In this document: positions 48,352 through 59,654 of the stretch, piece after piece | How the letters are laid out: every line of letters starts with the position of its first letter | How positions within the stretch are numbered: the stretch's first letter is position 1 | DNA from: Nocardia farcinica | GTDB taxonomy: Bacteria; Actinomycetota; Actinomycetes; Mycobacteriales; Mycobacteriaceae | Length of the DNA stretch: 64,000 nt | Direction: 5' to 3' | Assembly: GCF_001182745.1 (NCBI RefSeq) | Contig: NZ_LN868938.1 | Coordinates: 2,542,001-2,606,000, forward strand | Notes under the pieces: generated by a model | What the model was told of the DNA's origin: nothing | Seen by the model: only the letters and a program-made list of their open reading frames with translations | Databases searched by the model: none | Position numbers and translations under genes: made by a program

Positions 48352-49185
48352 ATGGTGAAGTTGGCCCGGCGGCTCACACGTCCTGGCGCTGAGATCGCTT
48401 TCGCGGACTTCGGTGGCGACGGCTCATCGGTTGTGCTCATTCATGGTGCGGGAGTCGACCACTCGATGTTCGATGAGCAGGTCCCGGTGCTGACACAGCG
48501 GGGGTATCGCGTGATCGTCTGGGATCTGCGCGGGCATGGGCAGTCGGCGCTTTCTCCGGGGGAACGGTTCACCGCCTCGGATGCTCTGGAGGACCTCGAC
48601 GCGCTGCTTGCCGAGTGCGGTGTCGCTGCCCCGGTGCTCGTGGGGCACTCGCTCGGCGGCAACCTCGCGCAGGCATTCGCCCGGAAATTCCCTCGGCGGG
48701 TGGGCGGAGTGATCGTGCTCGATTCCACCTGGAATGCCGGTCCTCTGTCCGCGCTCGAACGATTCGCCTTGCGGCTAGCTGCTCCCGGGCTCGCGGTGAT
48801 CCCGGCTGGGAGGCTTCCACGGATCATGGCGCGGGCCTCGGCGACGACTCCGGAGGCGATGGCGAGAACAGAGGCGCTGTTCACCCGGATACCCAAGCGC
48901 ACGTTCCTGGACGTGTGGCGCGCGACGGCATCGTTCGTGGCACCGGAGCCCGGCTATCGGTCCCCGGTGCCGCTCGCGCTCGTGCGCGGCGCCGAGGACC
49001 GCACCGGCAACATCGCCACGGCGATGCCGAGGTGGGCGCACGCCGAGGGGCTGGTCGAGCACGTCGTCCCGGGCGCCGGGCACATGGTCACCATGGATGC
49101 CCCGGCGGAGACGTCGCGGCTGCTCGTCAGCATTCTCGACGGCTGGGACCAGCGGCCCGTCGCATCGGAGCGTCGTTCGCGATGA
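48352..49185 (+). CDS. Alpha/beta hydrolase
   Basis: 277 residues from ATG 48352. Fold motifs: HGAGVDHSMFDEQ oxyanion loop, VWDLRGHGQS, nucleophile elbow VGHSLGGN with Ser-100, VRGAEDRTGN carrying the acid, and GAGHMVTMDAP carrying the His. A helical cap lies at about 125-205. The upstream in-frame ATG at 48199 is rejected since the added residues are not hydrolase-like. The stop overlaps the start of the MarR/GbsR-type gene (ATGA), so the two are coupled. Substrate unknown. Confidence 0.88.
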   Translation: MVKLARRLTRPGAEIAFADFGGDGSSVVLIHGAGVDHSMFDEQVPVLTQRGYRVIVWDLRGHGQSALSPGERFTASDALEDLDALLAECGVAAPVLVGHSLGGNLAQAFARKFPRRVGGVIVLDSTWNAGPLSALERFALRLAAPGLAVIPAGRLPRIMARASATTPEAMARTEALFTRIPKRTFLDVWRATASFVAPEPGYRSPVPLALVRGAEDRTGNIATAMPRWAHAEGLVEHVVPGAGHMVTMDAPAETSRLLVSILDGWDQRPVASERRSR

Positions 49186-49619
49186 CCCCGGATCAGGAGC
49201 GGTTCGTCAACACGATGGGCGACACGATGGCGATGTGGAACCTTCCTCGCGCCACCGGTCGCATGTACGGTTTCCTCCTCCTCAAGGGGTCGCCTTCCAG
49301 CTCCGATGACTTACGTGCCGCTCTGGGGCTCAGTTCCGGAGCCGTCAGTACCGCGACGCGTGAACTGGTGTCGTGGGGTCTTGCTCGGACGATTCCACGG
49401 CCCGGCAGCCGGAGGCTTCTCGTCGAGGCGGCCGGAGGCTTCGAGCAACTCCTCGCGGCCAGCATCGAACGCGCACGAACCTTCATCCGCGCGCTGCAGG
49501 ACGCCGAGGAAATCACCGAGACGGCAGAGGCGGCCGCGCGGCTGCGTGATGTCACAGACCTGTTCGCCGCCTATGTCGACGCCGGGGGCGACGTCCTTCG
49601 CCGGCGCCACAACTTGTAG
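49182..49619 (+). CDS. GbsR/MarR-type winged-helix regulator
   Basis: 145 residues. The N-terminal part has NLPRATGRMYGFLLLKGSPS followed by SDDLRAALGLSSGAVSTATR and ELVSWGLARTIPRPGSRRLLVE, the GbsR-like helix-turn-helix and wing. The C-terminal helices (ERARTFIRALQDAEEITETAEAAARL) form the dimer interface. It is co-translated with the hydrolase, so it probably controls that operon. Confidence 0.87.
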   Translation: MTPDQERFVNTMGDTMAMWNLPRATGRMYGFLLLKGSPSSSDDLRAALGLSSGAVSTATRELVSWGLARTIPRPGSRRLLVEAAGGFEQLLAASIERARTFIRALQDAEEITETAEAAARLRDVTDLFAAYVDAGGDVLRRRHNL

Positions 49620-49830
49620 AAGGAGGCGCCGCCGGGGTGGAGGTGCGAGCCGGTCGAGTGTCCCGAGAGCCGACATCTCCGATGTGCTGACCCGCGGTGA
49701 CGGTGTCGCCTTCTGCGACGTGGATGCCGTGCGACCACATGTGCACGTACAACGAAGCGACCCGCTCGCCATGGACGATGTGCTCGATGACTCCGCCGGT
49801 CGGTCGGACCCCGCCGCCTTCTCGACGTCG
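49571..49830 (-). pseudogene. M23 (LytM) metallopeptidase C-terminal remnant
   Basis: On the minus strand one frame reads GGVIEHIVHGERVASLYVHM, WSHGIHVAEGDTVTAGQHIG and DVGS, the core of an M23 peptidoglycan endopeptidase. The required downstream HxH motif (GHSTGSHLH) appears only in the next frame. The C-terminus then runs into the end of the MarR-type gene and stops. The N-terminal part and the first zinc ligands are missing, so it is a frameshifted fragment. Confidence 0.6.
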
Positions 49831-49863
49831 ATCAGCCGCCCGGCTCGGCGAGGACAGCGCGGC

Positions 49864-50400
49864 TCATCCCACGTCCCGGCGCAACCAGGTGACCTCCGCC
49901 CCCGCGACCTCGTCCCCGCTGCGGAACGCCTCGAGTTCCTCGTCCCACGGCGTCCCCAGCGCGCGGTCGATTTCGGCGGCGAGGTCGTAGCCGGAGTACT
50001 TTCCCACGCTGCGGGCGGATTCGAGCATCGAGCGCAGCCGCATCTCCCCCAGCGTCACATCGCCGTTGGCACTGACGGTTCCGCGCCACAGGCCGAGGCC
50101 GGGGGCGAAGCTGTAGCGTTCGCCGTCGACGCCGTCGCTGGGGTCCTCGGTGACCTCGAAGCGCAATACCGGCCAGGAGCGCAGGGATTGGGCGATGCGG
50201 CCTGCCGTCCCCACGGGGCCGATCCAGTCGCTGGTTGCTCGCAGGTGGCCGTCGGCGGGTTGGGTGGTCCACCGGAGCTTGGCGGGGGAGCCGAGGGCGG
50301 AGGTCAGTGCCCATTCGACGTGCGGGCACAGCGCGGCGGGGGCTGAGTGGATCCAGACCACACCCGCCGTCGCGTCCGCGAACTGACTCGATGCGCGCAC
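49864..50400 (-). CDS. DUF3145 family protein
   Basis: 178 residues from GTG 50400, giving the family-typical start MRASSQFAD (as MRASxQFAD elsewhere). A GGAGGTG site precedes it. Conserved strings: GVVWIHSAPAALCPHVEWAL, DWIGPVGTAGRIAQSL, RYSFAPGLGLWRGTVSANGD and GTPWDEELEAFR. It is widespread in actinomycetes with unknown function. It starts intact core sequence again after the accessory patch. Confidence 0.88.
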   Translation of the reverse strand: MRASSQFADATAGVVWIHSAPAALCPHVEWALTSALGSPAKLRWTTQPADGHLRATSDWIGPVGTAGRIAQSLRSWPVLRFEVTEDPSDGVDGERYSFAPGLGLWRGTVSANGDVTLGEMRLRSMLESARSVGKYSGYDLAAEIDRALGTPWDEELEAFRSGDEVAGAEVTWLRRDVG

Positions 50401-50495
50401 CACTGACACCTCCAGCTCAGACGAGGGACGTCTTCCCCAACGACCACGTCTGCTGGCGTTGCCCGAGTGTACTCGAGTGTTCGGAGTTACACGTG

Positions 50496-51314
50496 TTACC
50501 GAGTGAGCGTGTTGCTCTCGGCGATCACCGCATCGCTGAGAACCGGCCATACCTCGCGCGCCCAGTCGCCGAAATTCTCGTCGGCCAGCGCGCAACACGC
50601 CAGTCCGTATTCGGGATCGATCCAGAGGAAGGTGCCGGACTGGCCGAAGTGGCCGAAAGTTCGCTCGGAGTTGGTGGTACCGGTCCAGTGCGGGGATTTC
50701 CGCGCGCGGATCTCGAATCCGAGTCCCCAATCGTTGGGGCGCTGCGAACCGTAGCCCGGCAACACGCCGTTGAGACCGGGGAACTGGACGGTGACGGCCT
50801 CGGCGTGGGTCTGCGGCGAAATGAGGCGGGGGCGTAGCAGTTCCGCGGCGAAGCGCACCAGATCGTCGACGCTGGAGCGGGCGCCGTGGCCCGCCGGCCC
50901 GGTGAGCGCCGTGGCGGTCATGCCGAGCGGCTCGAAGACCGACTCACGCAGGTAGTCGGGGAACGGGATGCCGGTCTGCTCGGTGATGAAGTCGGCGAGC
51001 ACGTCGAAACCGGCGCTGGAGTAGATGCGCCGGGTGCCGGGGGCGGCGATGACGTCGGTGGTGTCGAAGGCGATGCCGGAGGCGTGCGCGAGCAGGTGCC
51101 GCACCGTCGCACCGGGCGGGCCCGCGGGCTGGTCGAGCTCGATGGCGCCTTCCTCGACGGCCACCAGGGCGGCGTAGGCGACGAGCGGCTTGGTCACCGA
51201 GGCCAGCGGGAAGACGCGCTCGGCCGCGCCCTGGACGCTGGATCCGGCCGCGGAGACGACCCCCGCCGCCGCGTGGCGGACCGGCCAATCCTGGATCTGC
51301 TCGAGTGCTCGCAC
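50496..51314 (-). CDS. Serine beta-lactamase-like hydrolase (class C / esterase EstB fold)
   Basis: 272 residues. Motif 1 SVTK (Ser-39, Lys-42) and a YSS motif 2 (RRIYSSAGFDVLADF) are present, with HFGQSG as the third motif. There is no signal peptide, so it is cytoplasmic and more likely an esterase or peptidase than an antibiotic-destroying enzyme. It is shorter than secreted class C enzymes. Family relatives in mycobacteria sit near comparable genes. Confidence 0.88.
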   Translation of the reverse strand: MRALEQIQDWPVRHAAAGVVSAAGSSVQGAAERVFPLASVTKPLVAYAALVAVEEGAIELDQPAGPPGATVRHLLAHASGIAFDTTDVIAAPGTRRIYSSAGFDVLADFITEQTGIPFPDYLRESVFEPLGMTATALTGPAGHGARSSVDDLVRFAAELLRPRLISPQTHAEAVTVQFPGLNGVLPGYGSQRPNDWGLGFEIRARKSPHWTGTTNSERTFGHFGQSGTFLWIDPEYGLACCALADENFGDWAREVWPVLSDAVIAESNTLTR

Positions 51315-51358
51315 ACCGCGAGCCTACGAGACCGCGGTCGGCGCGCCCAAAATGCGGA

Positions 51359-51383
51359 CGCCCGCCGCGGAAGGCGGCGGGCG
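51359..51383 (-). terminator. Hairpin terminator after the alcohol dehydrogenase gene
   Basis: A 10-bp perfect stem (CGCCCGCCGC / GCGGCGGGCG) with loop GGAAG, 20 bases beyond the stop on the minus strand. Confidence 0.75.
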
Positions 51384-51403
51384 CTGCGGAAGCCGGTCCG
51401 TGA

Positions 51404-52534
51404 TTACCAGTCGGCCTCGGTGTAGCGGATGATGCCGCGCAGGTTCTTGCCGTCGAGCATGTCCTGGTAGCCCTGGTTGATCTCCTCCAGGGAGTAGCTG
51501 CGGGTCACCATGTCGTCGAGGTTGAGCTGGCCGGCCTTGTAGAGGGCGAGCAGGCGCGGCGCGTCCTGGCGGGCGTTGCCGCCGCCGAAGATGCAGCCCT
51601 TCACCGTCTTCTGCAGCATGGACAGCAGGAAGCTGTTCATCTTGACGGTGCCCTCGTCCATCCGGCCCATCGAGGTGACCACGAGGGTGCCCGCCTTGCT
51701 GGTGAGGATCAGGCCCTCCTCGACGTAGTCGCCGTGCATCTCACCCATGGTGAGGATGACCTTCTCGGCCATCCGGCCCTCGGTGATCTCCATCAGCGGC
51801 ATGATCGCCTCGGCCATGCTGGCGTAGGTGTGGGTGGCACCGAACTTCTGTGCCTGCTCGCGCTTCCACGGCACCGGGTCGATGGCCACGACCTTCGAGG
51901 CGCCCGAGAGTACCGCGCCCTGCAGCGCGCTCATGCCCACGCCGCCGATGCCCGCGATGACGACGGTCTCGCCGGGCATCACGTTCGCGACGTGGGTGGC
52001 CGAGCCGAAACCGGTGGGCACGCCGCAGCCGACCAGGCAGGCGACCTCGAAGGGGATGCTCGGGTCGATCTTGACCACCGAGGTGTGATGCACGGTCATG
52101 TACGGGGCGAAGGTGCCGAGCAGGCACATCGGGATGACGTTCTCCCCGCGCGCCTGGATGCGGTAGGTGCCGTCGCTGATCGCCTGGCCCATGAGCAGGC
52201 CCGCGCCGAGATCGCACAGCGCCATGTGTCCGGCCACGCAGGCCGGACAGCGTCCGCACGCGGGGATGAACGACAGGATCACATGGTCACCGACCTGCAG
52301 GTCGGCGGGCACGTTCGGGCCGAGCTTGGTGATCACACCCGCGCCTTCGTGTCCGCCCATCACCGGGTAGCCCGGCATCGGAGTCGCACCGGTGACGATG
52401 TGGTGATCCGAGTGGCACATGCCCGCGGTCTCCATGCGGATCTGCACCTCGCCGGCGACCGGGTCGCCGATCTCGATCTCCTCCACCGACCACGGCTGAT
52501 CGATCCCCCACAGGATCGCACCCTTCGTCTTCAT
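51404..52534 (-). CDS. NDMA-dependent-type zinc alcohol dehydrogenase
   Basis: 376 residues of the medium-chain zinc dehydrogenase family. Catalytic zinc ligands: Cys in AGMCHSDHH, His in GGHEGAGV, Cys in VGCGVPTG. The structural zinc uses CGRCPACVAGHMALC. The NAD-binding glycine motif is IAGIGGVGMSAL. GEMHGDYVEEGL and KTVKGCIFGGGNARQDAP suggest the Rhodococcus/mycobacterial nicotinoprotein group, whose NAD stays bound and is re-oxidised by another acceptor such as mycofactocin. No mycofactocin genes are in the window. The ATG at 52534 is chosen over 52582. Confidence 0.92.
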   Translation of the reverse strand: MKTKGAILWGIDQPWSVEEIEIGDPVAGEVQIRMETAGMCHSDHHIVTGATPMPGYPVMGGHEGAGVITKLGPNVPADLQVGDHVILSFIPACGRCPACVAGHMALCDLGAGLLMGQAISDGTYRIQARGENVIPMCLLGTFAPYMTVHHTSVVKIDPSIPFEVACLVGCGVPTGFGSATHVANVMPGETVVIAGIGGVGMSALQGAVLSGASKVVAIDPVPWKREQAQKFGATHTYASMAEAIMPLMEITEGRMAEKVILTMGEMHGDYVEEGLILTSKAGTLVVTSMGRMDEGTVKMNSFLLSMLQKTVKGCIFGGGNARQDAPRLLALYKAGQLNLDDMVTRSYSLEEINQGYQDMLDGKNLRGIIRYTEADW

Positions 52535-52680
52535 TCCTGTCGACCTCTCGCGTGCACAGTGCTTCAATGTGACTGCACCCACAGTAGAAGAAAAGTGGAA
52601 CGCGTTCTAGTACCGACCGGAAAATTCATCGCCGCGCCTCGGACCCATGCCCGAACACGTTCTAGAAATGACTACCGTTC

Positions 52681-53256
52681 TCAGCCGCGCACGTCGTGCG
52701 CGTGGTGCACCAGATCGTGCAGGAAGTACCGGGCGAGGCCGTCGACGGTGAACAGCGCGCCGTCGCCACGCCGGGCGGTGCGGCCGCGCGCATCGGGCGG
52801 CACCGCCGCGAAGGCCGCCGCGACGCGCTCGGCGGCGTCGGTGAGTTCGGCCGCGACGACGGCGGGGTCCTGGCGGTCGTAGCGGTCGGCCACGGCGGTG
52901 GCGTCCTGGTCCCAGTTGGTGAAGGTCGGCACCGCGCCGGCGGGGGCGGCCTCGCCCGGATCGAAGGCGGCCACGTGCGGATCGGCGGCGGGCCCGCCGG
53001 TCGCCACGGCGATCCGGAAGGCGAAGATCCGGCACACGTCCCGCACGTGGGCGGCGTATTCCAGCGGTGACCAAGTGGATTCGGTGGGGCGGCGGCGCGC
53101 GTCGGGGCGATCGAGGGCCGCGCGCACGCGGGCGGCGGCCGCCCGCGCCGCGTCGGGCACCTCGTCGTAGCCGACCTTGCCGCCGTCGTAACCGCATTCG
53201 GGGCAGGGGCGTTCCAGCACCCAGGTCCAGTCCTTCACATCGGGAACGATCGCCAT
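52681..53256 (-). CDS. DinB-like / mycothiol-dependent isomerase-fold protein
   Basis: 191 residues from ATG 53256. A four-helix DinB fold is suggested by SPLEYAAHVRDVCRIFAFRI with the first His and the C-terminal FLHDLVHHAHDVRG with two metal-binding His. It starts with WTWVLERPCPECGYDGGKVG, a Cys pair seen in actinobacterial members. These enzymes transfer or remove mycothiol or bacillithiol on small molecules, though most are uncharacterised. Confidence 0.85.
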   Translation of the reverse strand: MAIVPDVKDWTWVLERPCPECGYDGGKVGYDEVPDAARAAAARVRAALDRPDARRRPTESTWSPLEYAAHVRDVCRIFAFRIAVATGGPAADPHVAAFDPGEAAPAGAVPTFTNWDQDATAVADRYDRQDPAVVAAELTDAAERVAAAFAAVPPDARGRTARRGDGALFTVDGLARYFLHDLVHHAHDVRG

Positions 53257-53324
53257 GCCCCGAAATCTAGTCTGGCCGGATATGAATCTCCATCCATATC
53301 CGGCCAGCGTTCGGTGAGATCGCG

Positions 53325-54380
53325 TCACTCCATCAAGCGGTGCGCCTTCTCGAACAGCTCGAGGGTGATCGCGTGCAGGAAGTCGCCCACATCCTTGGGC
53401 GCCTTGCCCGCGAACGCCCTGGCGTGCGTGCCCTCGAGCACGATGCCGAGCTTGAAGCAGGCCAGCACGGTGTACCAGGTGACGGCACTCAGGTCGCGCT
53501 GGGAGAACTTGCCGTAGTGCTCGACCATCTCCTCGGGAGTCGGCAGGCCACCGGTCGAACCGAGCTTGCCGACCAGCGCGGCGCCGGTGGTCCCGGGCTC
53601 CGGGCGGGTCGCGATCTGCCAGCCCAGATCCAGCAGCGGGTCGCCGATGGTGGACATCTCCCAGTCGACCAGCGCCGCGACCTGCGGACCGTCGTAGGAG
53701 AACATGATGTTGGCCAGGTGGCAGTCGCCGTGCAGGATGCCGGGGGTCCAGTCCGCCGGACGGTTGCGGTCCAGCCACTCGCCGACCCGCTCGATGCCGG
53801 GAATCTGCGGGCCCGGGTATCCCTCGTTGCTCGCGTACGACTCGAGCTCGCCCAGCCAGCGCGGCACCTGGCGCTCCAGGAAGCCCTCCGGCTTGCCGTA
53901 ATCGGCCAGACCGAGTTCGCGGTAGTCCAGGGCGCCGAGCCGCGCGATGGCCTCGACCGCCGACAAGCCCATCTGCCTGCGCACCTCGGCGTCACCGGCG
54001 TGCAGGGCGGGCAGCTCGGTCTGCGGGTTGAAGCCGACGATGGGCTCCATCAGATAGAAGACGGCGCCGATCAGCGACTCGTCGGCGCAGGCCGCGATGA
54101 TCCTGGGCGCCTTGACGTCGGTGCCGTTCAGCGCGCCGAGCAGGCGCGACTCGCGGCGGATGACCTCGTTGCTCTTCGGGCGCAGATGCTTGGGCCCGCG
54201 CCGCAGCACGTAGCCGCGACCGCCCCGGGAGAAGCGCAGCATGATGTTCTGGGTGCCGCCGCCGAGCGGGGTCACCTCGGTGAATTCGCCGCCGGGCAGC
54301 CCCTGTTCTTCCATCCACTTCCCGACGATCGCGAAATCGACGACGTCACGATCCACCTCGACCGGCTGCGCTACAGACAT
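53325..54380 (-). CDS. Aminoglycoside phosphotransferase-fold kinase (acyl-CoA dehydrogenase 10/11-like)
   Basis: 351 residues. Kinase-fold motifs: GGGTQNIMLRFSRG nucleotide loop, VLRRGP with the ATP-binding residue, the catalytic loop ILHGDCHLANIMF, and VDWEMSTIGDPLLDLGW with the metal-binding Asp. This subgroup is usually linked to lipid or acyl-CoA metabolism rather than antibiotic resistance, and phosphorylates hydroxyacyl groups in studied eukaryotic relatives. The start may be ATG 54380 or 54389. It is divergent from the pabAB gene. Confidence 0.9.
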   Translation of the reverse strand: MSVAQPVEVDRDVVDFAIVGKWMEEQGLPGGEFTEVTPLGGGTQNIMLRFSRGGRGYVLRRGPKHLRPKSNEVIRRESRLLGALNGTDVKAPRIIAACADESLIGAVFYLMEPIVGFNPQTELPALHAGDAEVRRQMGLSAVEAIARLGALDYRELGLADYGKPEGFLERQVPRWLGELESYASNEGYPGPQIPGIERVGEWLDRNRPADWTPGILHGDCHLANIMFSYDGPQVAALVDWEMSTIGDPLLDLGWQIATRPEPGTTGAALVGKLGSTGGLPTPEEMVEHYGKFSQRDLSAVTWYTVLACFKLGIVLEGTHARAFAGKAPKDVGDFLHAITLELFEKAHRLME

Positions 54381-54469
54381 GCCTGACATTCTGCACCACC
54401 GGTCACATGGAACTGAAGGCATCCGACAACAGTTGCGTTCGGTCGGCTGGGCGTAGGGTTTTGCCCACC

Positions 54470-56533
<2,064 letters not shown>

Positions 56534-56542
<9 letters not shown>

Positions 56543-57031
56543 GGGCCGTCGGCGGCGCTTGGGCGGCTCGGGTGGCGCCTCCCCCTCCCCGGTCCGCCCG
56601 AAACCGGTGACCTTGCCGAGCATGGCGACGCCGGGCAGCCGCGCGAGCGCGCCGAGCACGTCCTCGCCGAGGGCGATCATCGCCTCCAACCGCGGCAGCA
56701 GCCGGTCGTAGGCGGCGAAGGCCGGGTCGGCCAACGCCAGGGTGCGGTCGAGCCGGTCGATGGTGGAATTGAGACGGTCGATCGCGGTCGAGAGGTTCTC
56801 CACCAGATCGGGCAGCTGGGCGGCGATCTGCGCGGAGGCCGGCGGGAGTCGTACCGCCGCGTCGAAGGCGTGCCCGGCGGTCGTCTGCGCCGATTCCAGC
56901 GCCTGTCCGGCCGCCGTCTGCGCCGCGGCGGCAGCGGCTTGGGCGGCGGCCAGAATCTCCGCGGCGCCCGGCACCCGCGGCCCGCCCGGCCTGGGTGTCT
57001 GGTCGCGGCCCTTCCCCTTCGGGGTGCTCAT
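56534..57031 (-). CDS. Coiled-coil/helical protein of unknown function
   Basis: 165 residues. The Pro/Lys/Arg-rich start and a Lys/Arg/Pro tail (PPKRRRRPSP) flank a helical middle with heptad-like LVENLSTAIDRLNSTIDRLD and an Ala/Gln-rich stretch (AEILAAAQAAAAAAQ). This layout resembles phasin-like or membrane-surface helical proteins, but no family is recognisable. No signal or membrane helix is seen. Confidence 0.65.
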
Positions 57032-57186
57032 GACTCCACTGTGCCCCAGCGCGGTGCCGGACGCCCGTATTTCCTGGACCAGCCGGTCTGTGTCGGGGCA
57101 GCCGCGGGCGTTCCCGCGCCGCGGACCGGGGTCGGCGCCGTGGTTCGCCTACGCTCACCGGGAGTGCTCCGGCCGAAAGGACTCCG

Positions 57187-58005
57187 ATGTCGGCTCCCGC
57201 GACCCGATCCGCCGCTGTTCCCGGGCGCACCCTCGCCGTCCTCGGGGCGCTCGGCGCGCTCTCGGTCGTCGCGTTCGTGCTGGCGCCCGCGCCCGTCGCG
57301 GCGCGCACCGCGGGTGGCGGCTTCGGAGACGAGGCCGCGGTGCGGGCGGCGTTCCGGGCGGCCTTCACCGGGTACTGGAACTCCGGCTCCCGGGATCTTC
57401 CGCCGGACACCGCGCATCTCGTCGAGTTCTGGTCGCACTATCACCTCGTCAAGGCGCTGGCCGCGGTGGCGGCGCTGATCGCGTTCGCGGCGACGGCGGT
57501 GCTCGTGTGGCAGGCGCTCGCCCGGACGGGCCGCCACCGGGCCGCGCTGCGCACCGCCGGTGTGCTGGCCACGGCGCTCGCGGCGGTGGCCGCGGTGCTG
57601 ACGCTCGCCAATGTCCAGGGAGCGCTGGCGCCGCTGGCATCGCTGCTCCCGATGCTCGTCGACGAACCGGCCGACCAGGCGTTGGCCGGCACGCTCGCGC
57701 AGGTGCGGTCGGCGCTCGCCGATGCCGCGACCGCACCGCCCGCGCTGGCGGTGATGGTCGAGGACTTCGCGCGCTATCACCGGGTGCTCGCGGTGCTCGC
57801 CGGAGGTGTCGCGGTCGCGCTGATCGGCGCGAGCATCGAGTCGGGGCGGCGGTTCGCCGCGGGCCGGCACCGGCCGGTGACGGGCACGGTCGCGGTATCG
57901 GCGACGGCCGCGGCGCTGGTTGCGACCGTGGTGGCGGTGGCGAACACGACCAACGCCGCCGATCCCGCGGCGGGGCTGGCCGCCCTGTTCACCGGCGGCT
58001 GGTGA
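57187..58005 (+). CDS. Predicted membrane protein
   Basis: 272 residues with about five hydrophobic segments (about 14-38, 92-112, 120-142, 195-215 and 230-250). The external loop after the first helix has AFTGYWNSGSRDLPPDTAHL, and a conserved-looking HYHLVKAL precedes helix two. Ala-rich throughout. Function unknown; no motifs for transport or catalysis. Confidence 0.7.
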   Translation: MSAPATRSAAVPGRTLAVLGALGALSVVAFVLAPAPVAARTAGGGFGDEAAVRAAFRAAFTGYWNSGSRDLPPDTAHLVEFWSHYHLVKALAAVAALIAFAATAVLVWQALARTGRHRAALRTAGVLATALAAVAAVLTLANVQGALAPLASLLPMLVDEPADQALAGTLAQVRSALADAATAPPALAVMVEDFARYHRVLAVLAGGVAVALIGASIESGRRFAAGRHRPVTGTVAVSATAAALVATVVAVANTTNAADPAAGLAALFTGGW

Positions 58006-58085
58006 GGCCGCGGCGGGCAGGCGGAGATCGCCCGAATGCCCGGTGAATTCGGCGTGTCGGAGGGGCGTGGCAGGATGCTCGCACG

Positions 58086-59654
58086 ATGGAACTCAGCAAG
58101 GGCGCGCACGCACCGGTACCGACATCCCTTCTAGCCGTGGCCGTTTCATGGCAGTCGGAGCATGTCGTGGACGCGCACGCGCTGTTGCTGGCCGCCTCGG
58201 GACGCGTGCGCACCGACCGTGATCTGGTGTTCTACAACGCGCCACGGCATATTTCGCAGGCGGTGACGCTGGATCAGGAGCCCGCGCCGGGCACCGCGCG
58301 GTTGAGCGTCTCGCTGCCGCGCACCGAGGCCGACATCGCGCGCATCGTGATCGGCGGCAGTCTCGACCGAGGCAGCTTCGCCGATGTCAGCGGGCTCACG
58401 GTCACCGTGCTCGCCGCCGAGGGCCCCGTGCTCCGGTTCCGGCTCGACGCGCCGGATCCGGTGACAGCGCTGATGTTCGGCGAGTTCTACCGGCGCGACG
58501 GTGCCTGGCGGTTCCGCGCCGTCGGCCAGGGCTGGCGCAGCGGCCTGGCCGGACTGGTCACCGAATTCGGCGTCAGCGTGGACGATCCCGGCGGCCGGGC
58601 CGGCACCGCCCGTCCCGCCGACCCGTTCCGCCATGCCTCGGGCCCCACCACTCCGGCCAGCCGGGCGCATCCCGACAGGGCCGTCGGGGGAACCGATCGC
58701 ACCGCCGTCACAGGCACCGACCGGGCCGCCGTCCGGGGGACTCACCAGGCCGCCGGCAGGGGGACCGACCGGGCCGCCGCTACGGGCACCGACGGGCCTG
58801 CCGCGACGGACCGGGCCGCCTCGGGCAGCGACCGCGCGGCCGTCACCGGGCGAACGACGGGGTCGCCCCCATCGTCCACCGTTGGCGCCGCATCGTCGTC
58901 GTTCGCGCAGGCGGCCGCCGCGGTAGCCGACGCGGACTCCGCGGGCCCCCGCACGGATCCGATCCCGGCGGTGACGCACCGGCCGTCCGGAACCCCGTTC
59001 CCCACCCGCCGCCTGTCACCCGCGGACCTGCCGGACGCGGGTACCCCGCCCGGCGACGCCACGCCCGCCACGGCAGCGCCCCGGAATCCGGTGGACCTCG
59101 ACGACATGGTGCGTCCGCCGGCGGCCGACGACACCGACCGAGCCGACGACCGCTCGCCGCGCGACCGGAACGGCCCCGACACCCTTCCCCTGACCCGGCT
59201 GTCCCGCGACGAGGACGCCCCGCCCCCGGCCGTTCCGGTCCCGGGTGCACGCCCGGTCGATCTGGTCCGCCGCCGCCCCGACCCGGCGCCCCGCCCCCAC
59301 CGCCGGACCCGGCCCGCGCCGACTGGTATCCCGACCCCACCGAGCCCGCGCGCATGCGCTGGTGGGACGGCGCGCTCTGGACCTCCGACACCTACCTGCG
59401 CGAGCAGGACGATCCCCGGGACTGCCCGCGCTGCGGCTCACCTCGCCGGCGCAGGTTCTTCGGCGGGCTCGCGCCGTGCGCGCACTGCGAGGTGGAGATC
59501 GAGGAATTCCTCACGCACTGGCACAGCCGCGCCTGGCGCGTGCTCACCGGTTCGGGGCCGACGGGCGAGCAGTGGGAACATCTGTGGGCGTCGTTGCGGT
59601 ATCAGCGCATCGACGAGGAACGCGGGCGGGCGGCCCTGCGCGATCTCGGGCTGA
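58086..59654 (+). CDS. TerD-domain protein, N-terminal part of a frameshifted TerD-DUF2510-HNH gene
   Basis: Residues 1-170 are a TerD domain: an N-terminal KG motif (MELSKGAHAPV), DLVFYNAPRHIS, RIVIGGSLDRG and RRDGAWRFRAVGQGW. TerD domains bind calcium and belong to tellurite/stress and defence-linked systems. From about 175 a long Thr/Ala/Pro/Asp-rich linker follows, with repeats of GTDRAA type. Beyond about 59300 this frame loses family sense, while the frame two bases over continues with a DUF2510 domain and HNH domain to 60367. The two are most likely one gene with a single frameshift in a C-rich tract between about 59220 and 59310. Confidence 0.75.
   Translation: MELSKGAHAPVPTSLLAVAVSWQSEHVVDAHALLLAASGRVRTDRDLVFYNAPRHISQAVTLDQEPAPGTARLSVSLPRTEADIARIVIGGSLDRGSFADVSGLTVTVLAAEGPVLRFRLDAPDPVTALMFGEFYRRDGAWRFRAVGQGWRSGLAGLVTEFGVSVDDPGGRAGTARPADPFRHASGPTTPASRAHPDRAVGGTDRTAVTGTDRAAVRGTHQAAGRGTDRAAATGTDGPAATDRAASGSDRAAVTGRTTGSPPSSTVGAASSSFAQAAAAVADADSAGPRTDPIPAVTHRPSGTPFPTRRLSPADLPDAGTPPGDATPATAAPRNPVDLDDMVRPPAADDTDRADDRSPRDRNGPDTLPLTRLSRDEDAPPPAVPVPGARPVDLVRRRPDPAPRPHRRTRPAPTGIPTPPSPRACAGGTARSGPPTPTCASRTIPGTARAAAHLAGAGSSAGSRRARTARWRSRNSSRTGTAAPGACSPVRGRRASSGNICGRRCGISASTRNAGGRPCAISG

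Noticed and set aside
50496..51314. Antibiotic-resistance beta-lactamase
   Set aside because: The SxxK fold is present but there is no export signal, so an intracellular esterase or peptidase role is more likely.
53325..54380. Aminoglycoside resistance kinase
   Set aside because: Sequence is of the acyl-CoA-dehydrogenase-linked kinase subgroup rather than the known resistance enzymes.
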